A stretch of 64,000 nt of DNA from Grifola frondosa. Lineage: Eukaryota > Basidiomycota > Agaricomycetes > Polyporales > Grifolaceae. Each line of letters opens with the position of its first letter. Position 1 is the stretch's first letter. The notes under the pieces were generated by a model, which was not told the DNA's origin, did not search any database, and saw only the letters and a list, made by a program, of their open reading frames with translations. The stretch covers positions 1,054,001-1,118,000 of the forward strand of contig LUGG01000006.1 of assembly GCA_001683735.1 (NCBI GenBank). The letters run 5' to 3'. This document shows positions 21,812-32,052 of the stretch, one piece after another. A program made the position numbers and the translations under genes.

Positions 21812-23686
21812 TTAATCATCGTCGCTCTGATCACCCAGAAACGCCATGATGCTTTGACGAGCTGCGTTCTATGCCATCCAGTAACCCAAAAGAATGATCA
21901 GTGCACGAACAGATATCACAATCTGAAGGACAACGTACACGTTGTCGTTTTGGCGCGGCATCGTAGTCATCTTCGGATTCGTCGTTGCTCGTTGAGACAT
22001 CTTGGCTCTTTGTCGTCCCTTTCCTCGTGCGACGGCCTGACGGACCAGCAACAACAGCCTGCTCGAATTGCTGGACATCCTCTGTCGCAGAAAAGTGACA
22101 ATAATCATCCATACAGTAAGTAACACAGAATAAGGCAGAGCCCGATACCTACCCAATTCCTGTGCGAGGTCTCTTTTCTCCTTGATTGCCCTTGCTTGCT
22201 CTAGACTCACCTTCCAGTCATTCCCAGATCGCCGAGAATTTGCCTCAATCACCGGATTTGCTCAGAAGGTGTCTCGAGGTTCTTGAATTCTTTCGCCCAC
22301 ACTTTACGCACCCCACAGGCAACTACGAGAGACTGGTGAGAGAGACACGGTAGATCAATGAACCAGCTTTGAGAATATTTACCAAGGTTTATGCACCTTC
22401 AATCGCTTTAGTGTTTCCTCATCCTTGGACAGTTCTTTGGTAGCTTTCTTCCGCTTTTCCTTGGGTTCCTTGGACTTCTGTGTGAAGTGTACAACATATC
22501 CGCAATTAGGCTTCACGGTTAGCTATTTACGCAAAACGTACGGGTTTCGATTCCTTAACGGAGATGTTATTGGTCAGTAAGAACGAATGGTACACTCAAA
22601 AGATCGCGAACAAACTTCGTTATCCCCCTTCTTCTTTCTCTTGCGCTTGCGTGGTTCGTCGATCAACACTGACATCTCCGATTCACTTTTCTGTGAAAGA
22701 AGCGAGAGTGTAAGAGATCGCGATCAAGTGAGTATCCACTTACTTCTTCTGGAGCCTCGGAGCCCGCCTGCGGGATACCGTCTGCATTCTTTTCAGGCAC
22801 GATGGCATCCACAGAGGTGCGGGATTGGTTGCCTGCCTCGTTCATACTAAGAGGATCGTCCTTGGCTTTGACAGCTGCCGTTTCGATCGATTTTGGATGT
22901 TGAACATTATCAACGGGCTTCCTCTGTCGCTTCTTGGGTGGTTTGGCAGATGAATCGTCGTCATGATCCTAGTGATTGGCTAGACATCAGTGGATATGGC
23001 TGATCACCTTGCACCTTCATACCTTGGCAGACTTCTCATGCTTATCGGAACTGTTTACGCTTTTTGGTTTGTCTTTCGACGCAGCAGTCTTACTGTCGTC
23101 CTCATCGGAAGATGGAACAATTGACTACACACAGCGAAAAGTCATCAGCTTGTGAGAACTACACCGTCGAAAGCGATAGAACAAACACTAGATCGGGGCA
23201 GCTTGTTGCTCTTTTTTCGGCAGGCTTTGCTGTCGCTTTTTTAGCCTGGCTCGTCGTATCTTCTTAGGTGCTGGCTTGTCACCATCTTCATTGGCGGCAC
23301 GCTTTTTGGGGCGCTTGCGGTCTTTCGGAGTGGCCTCCTCGACCTCCCCATCCTCTTCTACCTAGAATATCAGTCAATTTACCGCGGATTGTAATTGAAC
23401 ATACGAGCGGGCGTTTCATACCAAAGCAGCGTCAGTGGTGTCCTTTACAATCTTTCTGAGCTCTTGGCTATCCAAGGTGCCCTCCTCAAGTTGCATACGT
23501 TTTTCAACCTCCCAGCGTATCATGCGAGGGGTCCATTCGCTATAACAACGTATAAGCACATAGCCACATTCCCTTAGTCCGACTGAGAGTCTGTGGTTCG
23601 ACTGACCTGCCTTTTCCATCACGTATGACTTCTTGGATCACTTCCTTCGCCACTTCGCGTATCTGAGTTTCATCCGGGTCGGGCAT
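21812..23686 (-). CDS. HIRIP3/CHZ-like histone H2A-H2B chaperone (CHZ core disrupted)
   Basis: The N-terminal segment (MPDPDETQIREVAKEVIQEV, then after an intron EWTPRMIRWEVEKRMQLEEG) resembles the helical N-domain of HIRIP3. The middle is long, Lys/Glu-rich and nuclear in character (KKRQRK and similar). The CHZ region follows: LVVACGVRKVWAKEFKNL, then LRQILGDLGMTG, then SLEQARAIKEKRDLAQEL, EDVQQFEQAVV, and an acidic end MAFLGDQSDDD at the stop (21812-21814). CHZ proteins bind H2A.Z-H2B dimers. Splices at both ends join in phase. Within the core there is TGA directly after SEQIR (near 22247) and a one-base slip before SLEQ (near 22209), so as read the product would stop early. This is sequence error or recent damage; I could not rescue it with an intron. 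Confidence 0.75.
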
Positions 23687-23869
23687 CACAGTAAGGTTCG
23701 AGGAAGAGAGCGAAGACGCGTGTAAGTGTGATCTGACGCGACGATTTGACGCGTACCGGTAAATGTAATCGCATTTGGTGATATTTGGACACGATCACGT
23801 GATGCTTTAACCCGTGAGTCAAACAAAATGCAAAACCATTATTATGGCATATGGAAGTCTCCTTCAATT
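23687..23869. promoter_or_regulatory. Divergent promoter between the histone chaperone gene and U6 snRNA
   Basis: 183 bp separate a protein start (23686, minus) from the U6 5' end (23870, plus), so Pol II and Pol III promoters must share it. An A/T-rich stretch ATTATTATGGCATAT (23839-23853) sits about 20-30 bases before U6, where a Pol III TATA element would be expected. Confidence 0.5.
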
Positions 23870-23895
23870 GTTGTCCCCTTCGGGTGACATACGAA

Positions 23896-23926
<31 letters not shown>

Positions 23927-23991
23927 GGCCCCTGCACAAGGATGACACGCTTTCCCGGAGTGGTAGACCTACGGGTCTCAATATTTATTTT
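23870..23991 (+). ncRNA. U6 spliceosomal snRNA
   Basis: The conserved U6 core is exact: the ACAGAGA box that pairs with the 5' splice site (23910-23916), the AGC catalytic triad (23922-23924) and GGCCCCTGC, followed by AAGGATGACACGC. The 5' end forms the expected stem-loop, GTC CCC TTCG GG GAC type (23873-23888). No intron interrupts the core, unlike some basidiomycete U6 genes. Downstream is a small hairpin, AGACC TACG GGTCT, and the first TTTT, at 23988-23991, is the likely Pol III terminator. The 3' end is set by that run and is less certain than the core. Confidence 0.93.
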
Positions 23992-24087
23992 GTTTGTATC
24001 TTTGACAACCCTGTGGAAGTCGAAGAACCTTCTTGTTCGTATGATACTTATTGCATATCCACAATCGTCGATCAAATTGTAGCTATA

Positions 24088-25996
24088 TTATGGTATCGTA
24101 AACTCATACAAAGATACCTTCCCATCCACGTAGCCCACCGCAATCCTGCCCTCTTCCTCATCCAATGCAAAGCCTATTCCATTCATCGGGAAGCTCCTGC
24201 AGCTGGAACACCATCGTCGATGCCATCGCCTCGTCCGTCAGAGCTCCATCATTTACGTTGGCAAGTTCAGTCCCGATGCGGGCGTCGACATATCCAGGGC
24301 TGACCCTATCATCGCTGCTCCCTTCACCGCCAAGCGGCAAACCGGCAGTCCTCCACTGTGGATGCGAAAGCATCTTTCCTACAATCCGCTGTCCGTGGTC
24401 TCCTGCCTGAGACGGCGTGGTCTCGTCAGTGGCCGCGTCGATCCATAGCGCCGTCCCGTAGCGCCCTAGGACCATGTCCGAGGGAGTGAACAGGCGGATT
24501 GGAGATGGTATAGAGTGCACGATAAAGGGCCCGTCTGCAGGAGAGGCTGACCAGAGATATGGCAGTGCCGACGCGTCGATGATGCGATTTGTGGAAGAGG
24601 AGAATGACCACGGATCGTATGGGGTTGGGTGGGAGAACGAAGTGATGGAGAATGTTCACAGGCCAGGGAAACCACGTATCAAAACGAAGCAGAACATCGA
24701 TGGGAAAAATTGGTGCATCGAGCTTGCTGGAACGACGCTTGGGACAGTCTGTATAATATGGGTATCGGTTGTCTGATTGCCGAGGACGCACAACGAGACT
24801 GTCGATACGCCACGGCCATTTGAACTTTCCAGCGGGTTGAAGTTTGGGGGTATTTCCCGCTGTTGCCTCCATTGAGCCCTTACCTACAACTGGCTCTTCA
24901 GGAGGTATGTGGTATATGTACAGCCATTGTTTGCGGAACGTGAGAACGAAGTGCTCAAGAAGGATAGCCTGAAAGCATTTGTGTTCCTGCAAAAATGTGA
25001 GTTTATTACGGGCATGAGACCAGTCGCAAGACGAACCTCGAGCAATAAAGTAGCATCGTCATGCAGCAATGGCACATGCAGCTCATGGGTAACTCGCCCA
25101 GAGTCAGTGTTGATGAGATAAACTATCTGATTGACTTCGCTCGCGATGAACACTGAACCCTCGAACGCGAGAGGAAAACGAAAGCTTGGGAATTTATCAA
25201 GCAACACAAACGCCTTTTCAGGGCATTCTGCATTGAATTTAATGGCGAACATCGAAGTGGTCCTATTGATCACAACCACGGAAGTCAGCGCAGATGGATA
25301 ACGGGAAGGTGAAACGTTCTGACACTTCTTCAGCGGGTCCCCTTCGGGTGACAGCTAGGACAGCGGCGTGGTTGGGATCCGAGTTCACGGTGACTCCATG
25401 CACACCGACACAGAGCATCATCGCAACTTGGACGCATTTCTGAGGGTTCTCGGAGGTGATATCCCAGCACTGGATCATGCACTTGCGAGGCTCCGCTGGG
25501 TCATCATAGAGCGTGATCGCCAACAGATAGCGGTTTCCCCTCCCAGGTAAGAATTGGACCGAGATGTTTCGAGTACGGGAGGAACGAATTTTGAGAGGGA
25601 TAATATCGACGTGTCGTGTGCAAACGGGGATCGCAGATGTCCAGTTAGCTCGCAGTCGAAGAGCGTTGCACGCAAGATGCTCGAGCTGTGCCGCCGATAG
25701 TGTCGTTATCGATCGATCTCGGAGACCAGGAAGTGGAATGCCTCTCTGTACGACCTGCGTATGCAACACTTCATGCCAGATGCTGTGTTCGTGCGTGATA
25801 GATTGGAAGAATTTGTTAGTCTACTACGACGCGAATACAGTCCAGGCATCGAAGAAGGTCAGTCAATTCTCACACAGTTATGATGGAGGGAATAGGTGCT
25901 TACACAGCGAATGGCTAGGATGTCCGAAACCTCCAGCGCTCCGAAGATCTGAAGGAGAATATCTACAGGAAGAGACTCGAGTACCAAGTGGTGCAT
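24088..25996 (-). CDS. F-box protein with C-terminal propeller-like region
   Basis: The start at 25996 gives MHHLVLESLPVDILLQIF and GALEVSDILAIRC, an F-box, which would dock the protein on Skp1 in an SCF ubiquitin ligase. After an intron follow TNKFFQSITHEHSIWHEVL and SLHACNALRL-type residues typical of this fungal family, then repeated beta-strand segments (VQFLPGRGNRYLLAITLYDD, QCWDITSE, INTDSGRVTHELHVPLL, TFRKQWLYIYHIPPEE) that suggest a beta-propeller substrate-binding domain. The final block IGFALDEEEGRIAVGYVDG ends at 24088-24090, but it is one base out of frame with QLQELPDEW near 24180. If that slip is real, the protein ends at 24158. Confidence 0.75.
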
Positions 25997-26632
25997 GCCG
26001 CCGGTGTATTGAAGCGATTGATACATATCACAGCAATCAACGTGCAAGTACGTGGCCCATGAGTAGTTCCTGAGTGTGCATGTCGAGTTCCTAGTGCAAG
26101 TACTAGCGGTCGGAAAGCTTAAGAGGCCCAATGATCGATCGTCGAAATCTAATCTGATGTCTTATTTTATATGCTTGTGCATGGCATAAACTCCCTTTTT
26201 GTTCAAATTATTCAGAATGAGGGTACCAATCTTTGCAAAGGTCTGAGAATAAAAAATGATGAGGTGGTATTTCCATGCAGCGATAATGTATCAGAAAAGA
26301 GACATGACTAAAGGAGCGTCTATGCAGCAAGGCAACATGATGAAGCCGGTATCAAAGAACTATGAGTATATGGTGGGGCTGTAGGGTACAGAAGTGGCGA
26401 TGTGCGACAGCATTATTCGACCCAGTGTGTCTATCATTACAGCTAGATTTTGCAGGAGCACTTCGGGGTAAGGCAAGGGGGACATTAGGACGTCAGGATG
26501 GATTTTAAACGATGAGCAAGATAATCTGTGTAACAGGTCAGCATTGATTCCGAACAAGTACACGTTCCGCTCACCCGAAATACATGCTCCCAGACTAGCA
26601 GGGCACAATATAAATTAATACTCTCCAGCGCA
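25997..26632. other. Intergenic, no supported gene
   Basis: Upstream of the F-box gene and downstream of the coiled-coil gene. Short frames only. Confidence 0.5.
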
Positions 26633-28780
26633 TCAAGCTCTGTCCACGATCACGGTGATCCGCGGTTTGCCACCAGACTCTGCGCCCTGCCCTGTGGGCG
26701 CGGCCGTTGAAGCCGAGCTAAGTAAAGGCACCGAAAATCTCTGGGCATTTGAGGCACGCAGCCACGGCCATCCATCGAATTGTTTGACCTCGGATATTGA
26801 CCGCTTCAGGACCCCAATCACGGAGTCGTCGCTGGCACGTGGGGGCTGCAATGACTGAACACGGCGCGGGGGAGGTTGGCGCGTCCTGTCTGGTTGGGAT
26901 GCGGACTTTCCGTGCATCGTCATTATGGGCATGAAAGAGCCCTCGAATCCGGGAGAGGAAGGAGGGGCTTGGATAATGGGGATGGAGGAGGCACCTGTGT
27001 AGAGTGTAAAAATGCGCACAACACAAGGATGAGGGTAGATACGCACTCGATGCATCTTCTGGGCGTGTAACCTCAACACTTTGCACAGTAGGCAGAGATG
27101 AGACGACGTCTTGCGCGGCAGCACTCGTCGGTGATACCGGGCGGGTTTCCGACAATTCCAAGAAGGAACCTGCCTTCAACGATGTGGCTGAATCCATCTG
27201 AAGTGCCGGCACTTGTGGTACATTGTGCTGTTCCGTAGATCGACGGCGAATGCTCTTGCTCCTGCTGCTCCTCCGCGAAAACACAGGCGTCCGTTCTCCA
27301 GTGGGCGTCTTAGGGATCCGTAGACTCGCCTTTGATGTCCTGCTACTGCGTTTCTTTGCAGCAATAACGCGACTCGTCCGGTCGCCAACGTGACTCCCGG
27401 GGATGTTCGTGAGCGTCGCCTTCATCGCCACCGCCTTGCCGGTTATCTCGATCACCTCCGCCATCTTCACGCTCGGAACGGCCGACCTGCGGTTAAGGTC
27501 ATCATCATAATCTTCCTCCACGCCTAGCATGCCAGCCTCATTGGCCCCCTCGTCGTCGCTGAACCCGGTGTGGAAGTTGTCCAGATCGTCCATCTCCTGC
27601 GCCATGTCCTCCGCAACGTCCCAAGCCTCCTCCAGCTCCGCCTTCATTGCTTCGATGCTTGTGTGCACCTCTTGCAGCTCCGCCGTGCGCCGTGCGTATG
27701 ATGCGTTGAGCTTCCGCAATGCCATCGCGAGCGCGGATGCGATGTGGACATCTTGAACGTGGTGTATCTGCGCACGCTGGTCAGAGATGCGCACAAGCGT
27801 CTCCATCAGCCGGTCGCATGCGACCGTCACTTCTGCGAGTTGTGTGGTCAAGTTAAACAGCGCTTCTCCATCATCCGGCGCGGGTGATTGTGATAGTGCG
27901 TTGAGAGACTGCAGGAGCATCGTTCTTCTGTGCATGTTGAAGCGATACTGTGACTGCGTTGTCGCTTTCATCTGCATGGAAGATGGGCATTAGCGGATGC
28001 ATGGAGCCGTAACCATTGTAGCCTTCCGACCATCACACAAACTTGAACCCTTCTCCGCCACTTTCTTCCCCTCCAGACGTCACACATAACACAGGCGGTG
28101 AACCCGCTGTCTTGTGACACGTCCCGATCCCCGTCCCGTGTTACATGTCACACCCGGCGCCGCTGGGACGGTCGACAGGCTGCAGTATCACCACACGACT
28201 TGCGACTCACCGACTCTAGCTTCGCCAACTCGGCAGGCAGCTCCTCATCCAGGGTCGTGCTCGACACCAGCCGGATGAAGGATTCCTGCGCAGACTGGCG
28301 AATCGCTCTCGAGACGGTCTCCTGTAGTTGCTCGGAGGTGAGCGTCCACTGTGCTGCCTCTAAGGGCATGCCCTTCCATGCAATCGGAGCTGGATCGAAG
28401 TTGAGAGTGGGTGGAGGAGCAAGTGCCGAACGTTTAGGTATGACTTTGAAGGCGGGCGTCGAGGCGCGTGTCGGTGCTGGCGTCGACACCGTGCTCCCCG
28501 GTGCTTGTATTCCCTTGTCCGATGTAGTACATTGCGGGTGCGCACTTGCTACTGAGAAGTGGCTCGGTGGTCGGTTCTCGGCGTCGAAATCCGCAGACTC
28601 TGGAGATTCTACGAGGCCGTTGCCAGAGAAATCTGGTCCGAAGTAAGCGGGAGTTGCTTCCTCTAAACGACTGGTAAGATCGAGTGGGATAATGGACTTG
28701 GGCGCCGGCTTGGGGCTGCGAGGCCCATGGGGGCGAGAGCGCGATGTCATGGGTGGAGAGCGGGCACGGGGGAGGTCCAT
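26633..28780 (-). CDS. Conserved coiled-coil protein, function unknown
   Basis: Three exons are supported. Exon 1 from MDLPRARSPP at 28780 runs to AELAKLES near 28211. Exon 2 begins at MKATTQSQYRFNMHRRTMLL near 27970 and runs to EVTRPEDAS near 27047, and a phase-1 splice leads to exon 3, ending RITVIVDRA at 26633. That gives about 620 residues. The N-terminal third is Pro/Ser-rich and disordered. The middle (RLMETLVRISDQRAQ through MKAELEEAWDVAEDMAQEMD) is a long coiled coil. A basic serine-rich stretch (SRRSSRSKSIRRRS) follows. I do not recognise a named family; the composition suggests a cytoskeletal or nuclear scaffold, which is only inference. Confidence 0.7.
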
Positions 28781-29287
28781 GTTCAGCAGGTGCGTAGCAT
28801 GGACGAGGAGGAGAAGGAGAATCAGAATGACATGGAATAGAGGATGGATGGAGAATTGAGCGCCGAGCGAGCGGCCCATGAAGTTCGGACTGATGCATTG
28901 ATGGCTGGCAGGGTGAGAATATTCTATGATGTGCCACACTAAAGTCTAGAGGTGCTCCGACTCTGATTATCGCCTCGCTAGCCACAGCATTAGCTATCCT
29001 GTAACGCCTTGTATTGCCTCTCTTATACCCATCTGAACCCGCATCTCCATCTCGATCGGACTCAAATATTCAACAGATTGCATCCGTTTCAACGGAACGA
29101 CTGCACGGCTGCCAATCATGAACATGAATCCCGATTGATTATATCTTCCTAATTAATCCCCTTTATTGAACACTTTCCCCAGATTTTCGCGGGTGGAAAG
29201 CACTGGCAGAATGAGGTGCGGTCGTATTGCAATACACCATACAAATACATCGTGCGAAAGACACGTACAGAATCAATCATCAGGAGC
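28781..29287. other. Intergenic, no supported gene
   Basis: Promoter side of the coiled-coil gene and 3' flank of the UBX gene. Nothing recognised. Confidence 0.5.
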
Positions 29288-30801
29288 CTCACGAGGCTAT
29301 CAGAACCTGCAACGCGGACAACCCACCGGCAAAATCAGAATGCAAGTTTGGAGCAGCTGCATAAGGCAACACTCACCGCAGAAGGCGTCAAACCGAGCTC
29401 CCTCAGCGTCCGCGAAAAGTCCGAGCGAGAGAACGTTTTCCTGAATTGAGGAACGATCAGTGCTACGGAAATTCCATCACAACGGGGGGCTACCGACCTT
29501 GGGAAGTGCATCGCGAAATTAACCGTCTCCACATCTACGGCAAGCGTCTGTCCAGCCAAAAATTCCGCGACCTCACGGAGCGCATTTGATGTCGGCTACC
29601 GAACAGCACAAAATCTGAGGGGATGAATACGTACTCGAGTCACTGGGCAGAGTCGTTGTGTAGGGCGGCCCGCCGCTTGCAAGACGGATCTGCAATCGAG
29701 TCTCTGCATAATCTTTCCCGGGGGCTTTGGGAGCGGAAGATGCAGCAGGAGTGGACGCCATCGGGGCTGAATTACCCGGTGCAGGTTTGCCCTCGCGGAG
29801 GGCCTTCTCACGAGCTGCCTTCTCAGCGCGAGCCTTCTGTCTGCTTCGATCTGCGCCTTGATGGCCGCACGCGCCTTTGCATCCTCCAATTTTTCTTGCA
29901 AAGTAATGTCAGCCGTCAGACAACTTCATCGCGTCACAAGACGCTACCTCGTCGTTTATTTTCTGCCTCCTTAATAAGTTCCTTGGCCTTCATTTCTTCT
30001 CGTATAGCATTCAAGTCCTGTACCCATACAATGAGCATGAAAAGATGTGAGAGGTGTGAATGTGACGCACCTTCCCAGCCTTCCTCCTAATAGCTTCATT
30101 CGCCTCATTCTCTTTTGCTTCTTGCTTCGCTTTAACAGCCCGTTTAGCAGCCATCTTCTCTCTAAGTTCAGCGAGCTTCTGATTCTTCTCTTCCTCAGTC
30201 AGCGGTCTAATCTGCGCCGGTGCGAATCATCAGCTGCGCAAGGTTAACCCGATAGGCCGGGAAAGAGCAACGCCGCTCACTTCCTCGGTGGACTCCTCGA
30301 ATTCATTGTGCCCACTCTTCTCCGCATGGTAATTCGCAAGATCGGTGTTCTTGAACGTCTTGCCACATGCGGCACATTTAATACTCTGAGGGCGCACATA
30401 AGCAGCATAACATATGAGCAACCATAGCGAGACGAACCTTGGCTTCCCCTGCCACAGCACTTCCTTCAGCGCCGCTTCCGCTCTCTCCTTGCTTCCCGTA
30501 CACCGCACGTAGCGCGGCAATGTCCTCATCGTCTTCATCCATGGGTTCAGCGCCACCAGATCCCGAACCTCCCGACGCGCCCGCGGAGCCCGTCGTCACC
30601 GATGAGAGATCAGGTACAGGCTTGCCGTCATTCTCGAGAATATGGTCCATCGCGGGCTGGAGCCCGCGCCCACCCGTCGCTTTCAGTGCCCCTGCAGTGA
30701 TTGATCAGTACTGCATTCGATCGTAGTTGAGAATGAAGGTGCTGACATTCGACGCGGGATGGGTCGAAGCCCATGGATAATAGTACGTCCTTGTCCGACA
30801 T
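29288..30801 (-). CDS. UBA-UBX domain protein (UBXN1/SAKS1-like Cdc48 adaptor)
   Basis: The order is a UBA domain (MSDKDVLLSMGFDPSRVE, joined by an intron to ALKATGGRGLQPAMDHIL), an acidic linker (MDEDDEDIAALRAVYG), a C2H2-like zinc finger (CAACGKTFKNTDLANYH then GH), a charged coiled coil, and a UBX domain. The UBX shows RLQIRLASGGP, LREVAEFLAGQT and NFAMHFPRKTFS; the FPR loop is the conserved Cdc48/p97 contact. It ends RTLRELGLTPSA and VLIAS at 29288-29290. Such proteins link ubiquitinated clients to the Cdc48 segregase. The junction between TTLPSDS and LREVAEF near 29600 does not join in phase with any obvious splice pair, so a base may be missing there. Confidence 0.82.
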
Positions 30802-31334
30802 CGTGCTGCTGAGAGAGAAGGCGTCGCGGAAAGCTGGGTTGAAAGAGAGTGAACAGTAACTGAAGAAACAGCGTTAGCCTCGCCTCAGTGGGCGCCACTG
30901 ACGAGAATTGCCTTATTTGGCGGAATTGTTGTTCACAGCATATACTACGATTCGCCAACCTGAGTTGAATGTTCAACGTTCAACACTGGTTGTGCACCCA
31001 CGACTACGATGGTTATGGTGTTCTAAATCCCGGTGTCTACAATGTACTTTTCTATTGCTGTCCGGTAACGGACGGTGTGTATGAAAGTCAGCGAGAAGCC
31101 GACCGTTGCATTGAGTATTGTATAAGTATACAGTATGAAGATCTATTATCGTCTGCTATCGATATATAATAGATCGGCTCCTTGCGGTTCCAGCTGTAGG
31201 TGGCAAAACGGATATGGAAAGATGTGATCCAGAGACTAATGTCCAGAATAATATACACTAGGGGCAGAACAAGTGAGCACGGTCAACAGAGAATCTGGAG
31301 GAGTTCGTAACGTACCTCGATAGAAGCGATAATC
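30802..31334. other. Intergenic, no supported gene
   Basis: Upstream of the UBX gene and downstream of the SNARE gene. The frame 30969-31169 on the plus strand has no recognisable content. Confidence 0.5.
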
Positions 31335-31794
31335 TTACGGAGAAGAAGGTGATGGTTTCCACCACCAGAGTATTTTCCAGATTAACCATAAACCGAAGAA
31401 AGCAGCCGCGCAGTAGCCGATTGTTCGCCATTGCTTCACTCCTCCTGGGCCTATTCCAAATGCTTGACCCGCACGCCGTGATGACTGGGCTAACGAAGTG
31501 CCGAAGGAAGAGAAAGCATCTCGCTAAAGCGAGAGGTCGGGTATCATTAGAATGACGTCGGTGGCAGTAGTCAACGCCGCTCACCGCATTATCCAGCGCA
31601 GAATTCTGTCCCTCTACATCGTCGTAGATGTCCGTAGTGACCTACAAAAGAGGTGAATTAACATGGATTAAGGAGACATACAACAGCGTTATGCATACAC
31701 CCCGTAATGTTCGTAACTTCGAATGAAGCTGGTCTAGTCTCTCGTCATTCTGAGATTCATAGGTTTCCTCAACTCTGTCTCGTGAGGACGACAT
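31335..31794 (-). CDS. Qc-SNARE of the Bet1/Sft1 type
   Basis: Three exons join in phase: MSSSRDRVEETYESQNDERL and DQLHSKLRTLRG; VTTDIYDDVEGQNSALDNA; and RDAFSSFGTSLAQSSRRAG ending in a tail anchor (GYCAAAFFGLWLIWKILWWW) and KPSPSSP. Length is about 117 residues. The middle exon carries the central layer of the SNARE helix, with Gln in EGQN as expected for a Q-SNARE. The role would be membrane fusion between ER and Golgi (Bet1) or within the Golgi (Sft1); the sequence alone does not separate these two. Confidence 0.82.
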
Positions 31795-32052
31795 GATTCG
31801 AGCAGTAATTGCAAACCAAGGAAGATGGAGGAAGCTGAGCAAGATATTAGAGCACAATTAGTGCCACAGTGCAGTGACAGCGGGAGGACCAGGACCCTGA
31901 ATACCGCTGCTATACTTACGCTGCTGACTAAGCAGATCATGGACGTGTCGTGGCGCGTTGGGCTGCGAGTGCTACAACACCTTGTCTTATTTCTTTTGTC
32001 GGTCCCAAAATCCACAATTCGTGACGCTACTTACGTTCACAATTCTGTGGCA
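31795..32052. promoter_or_regulatory. Divergent promoter of the SNARE and STT3 genes
   Basis: 258 bp between two divergent starts, both for secretory-pathway proteins. No individual element identified. Confidence 0.45.

Noticed and set aside
22200..22250. A 42-base intron (GTGATT..GGAAG) rescuing the stop in the histone chaperone gene
   Set aside because: Removing it leaves CGG TGA at the junction, so the stop remains, and it would delete a conserved block.
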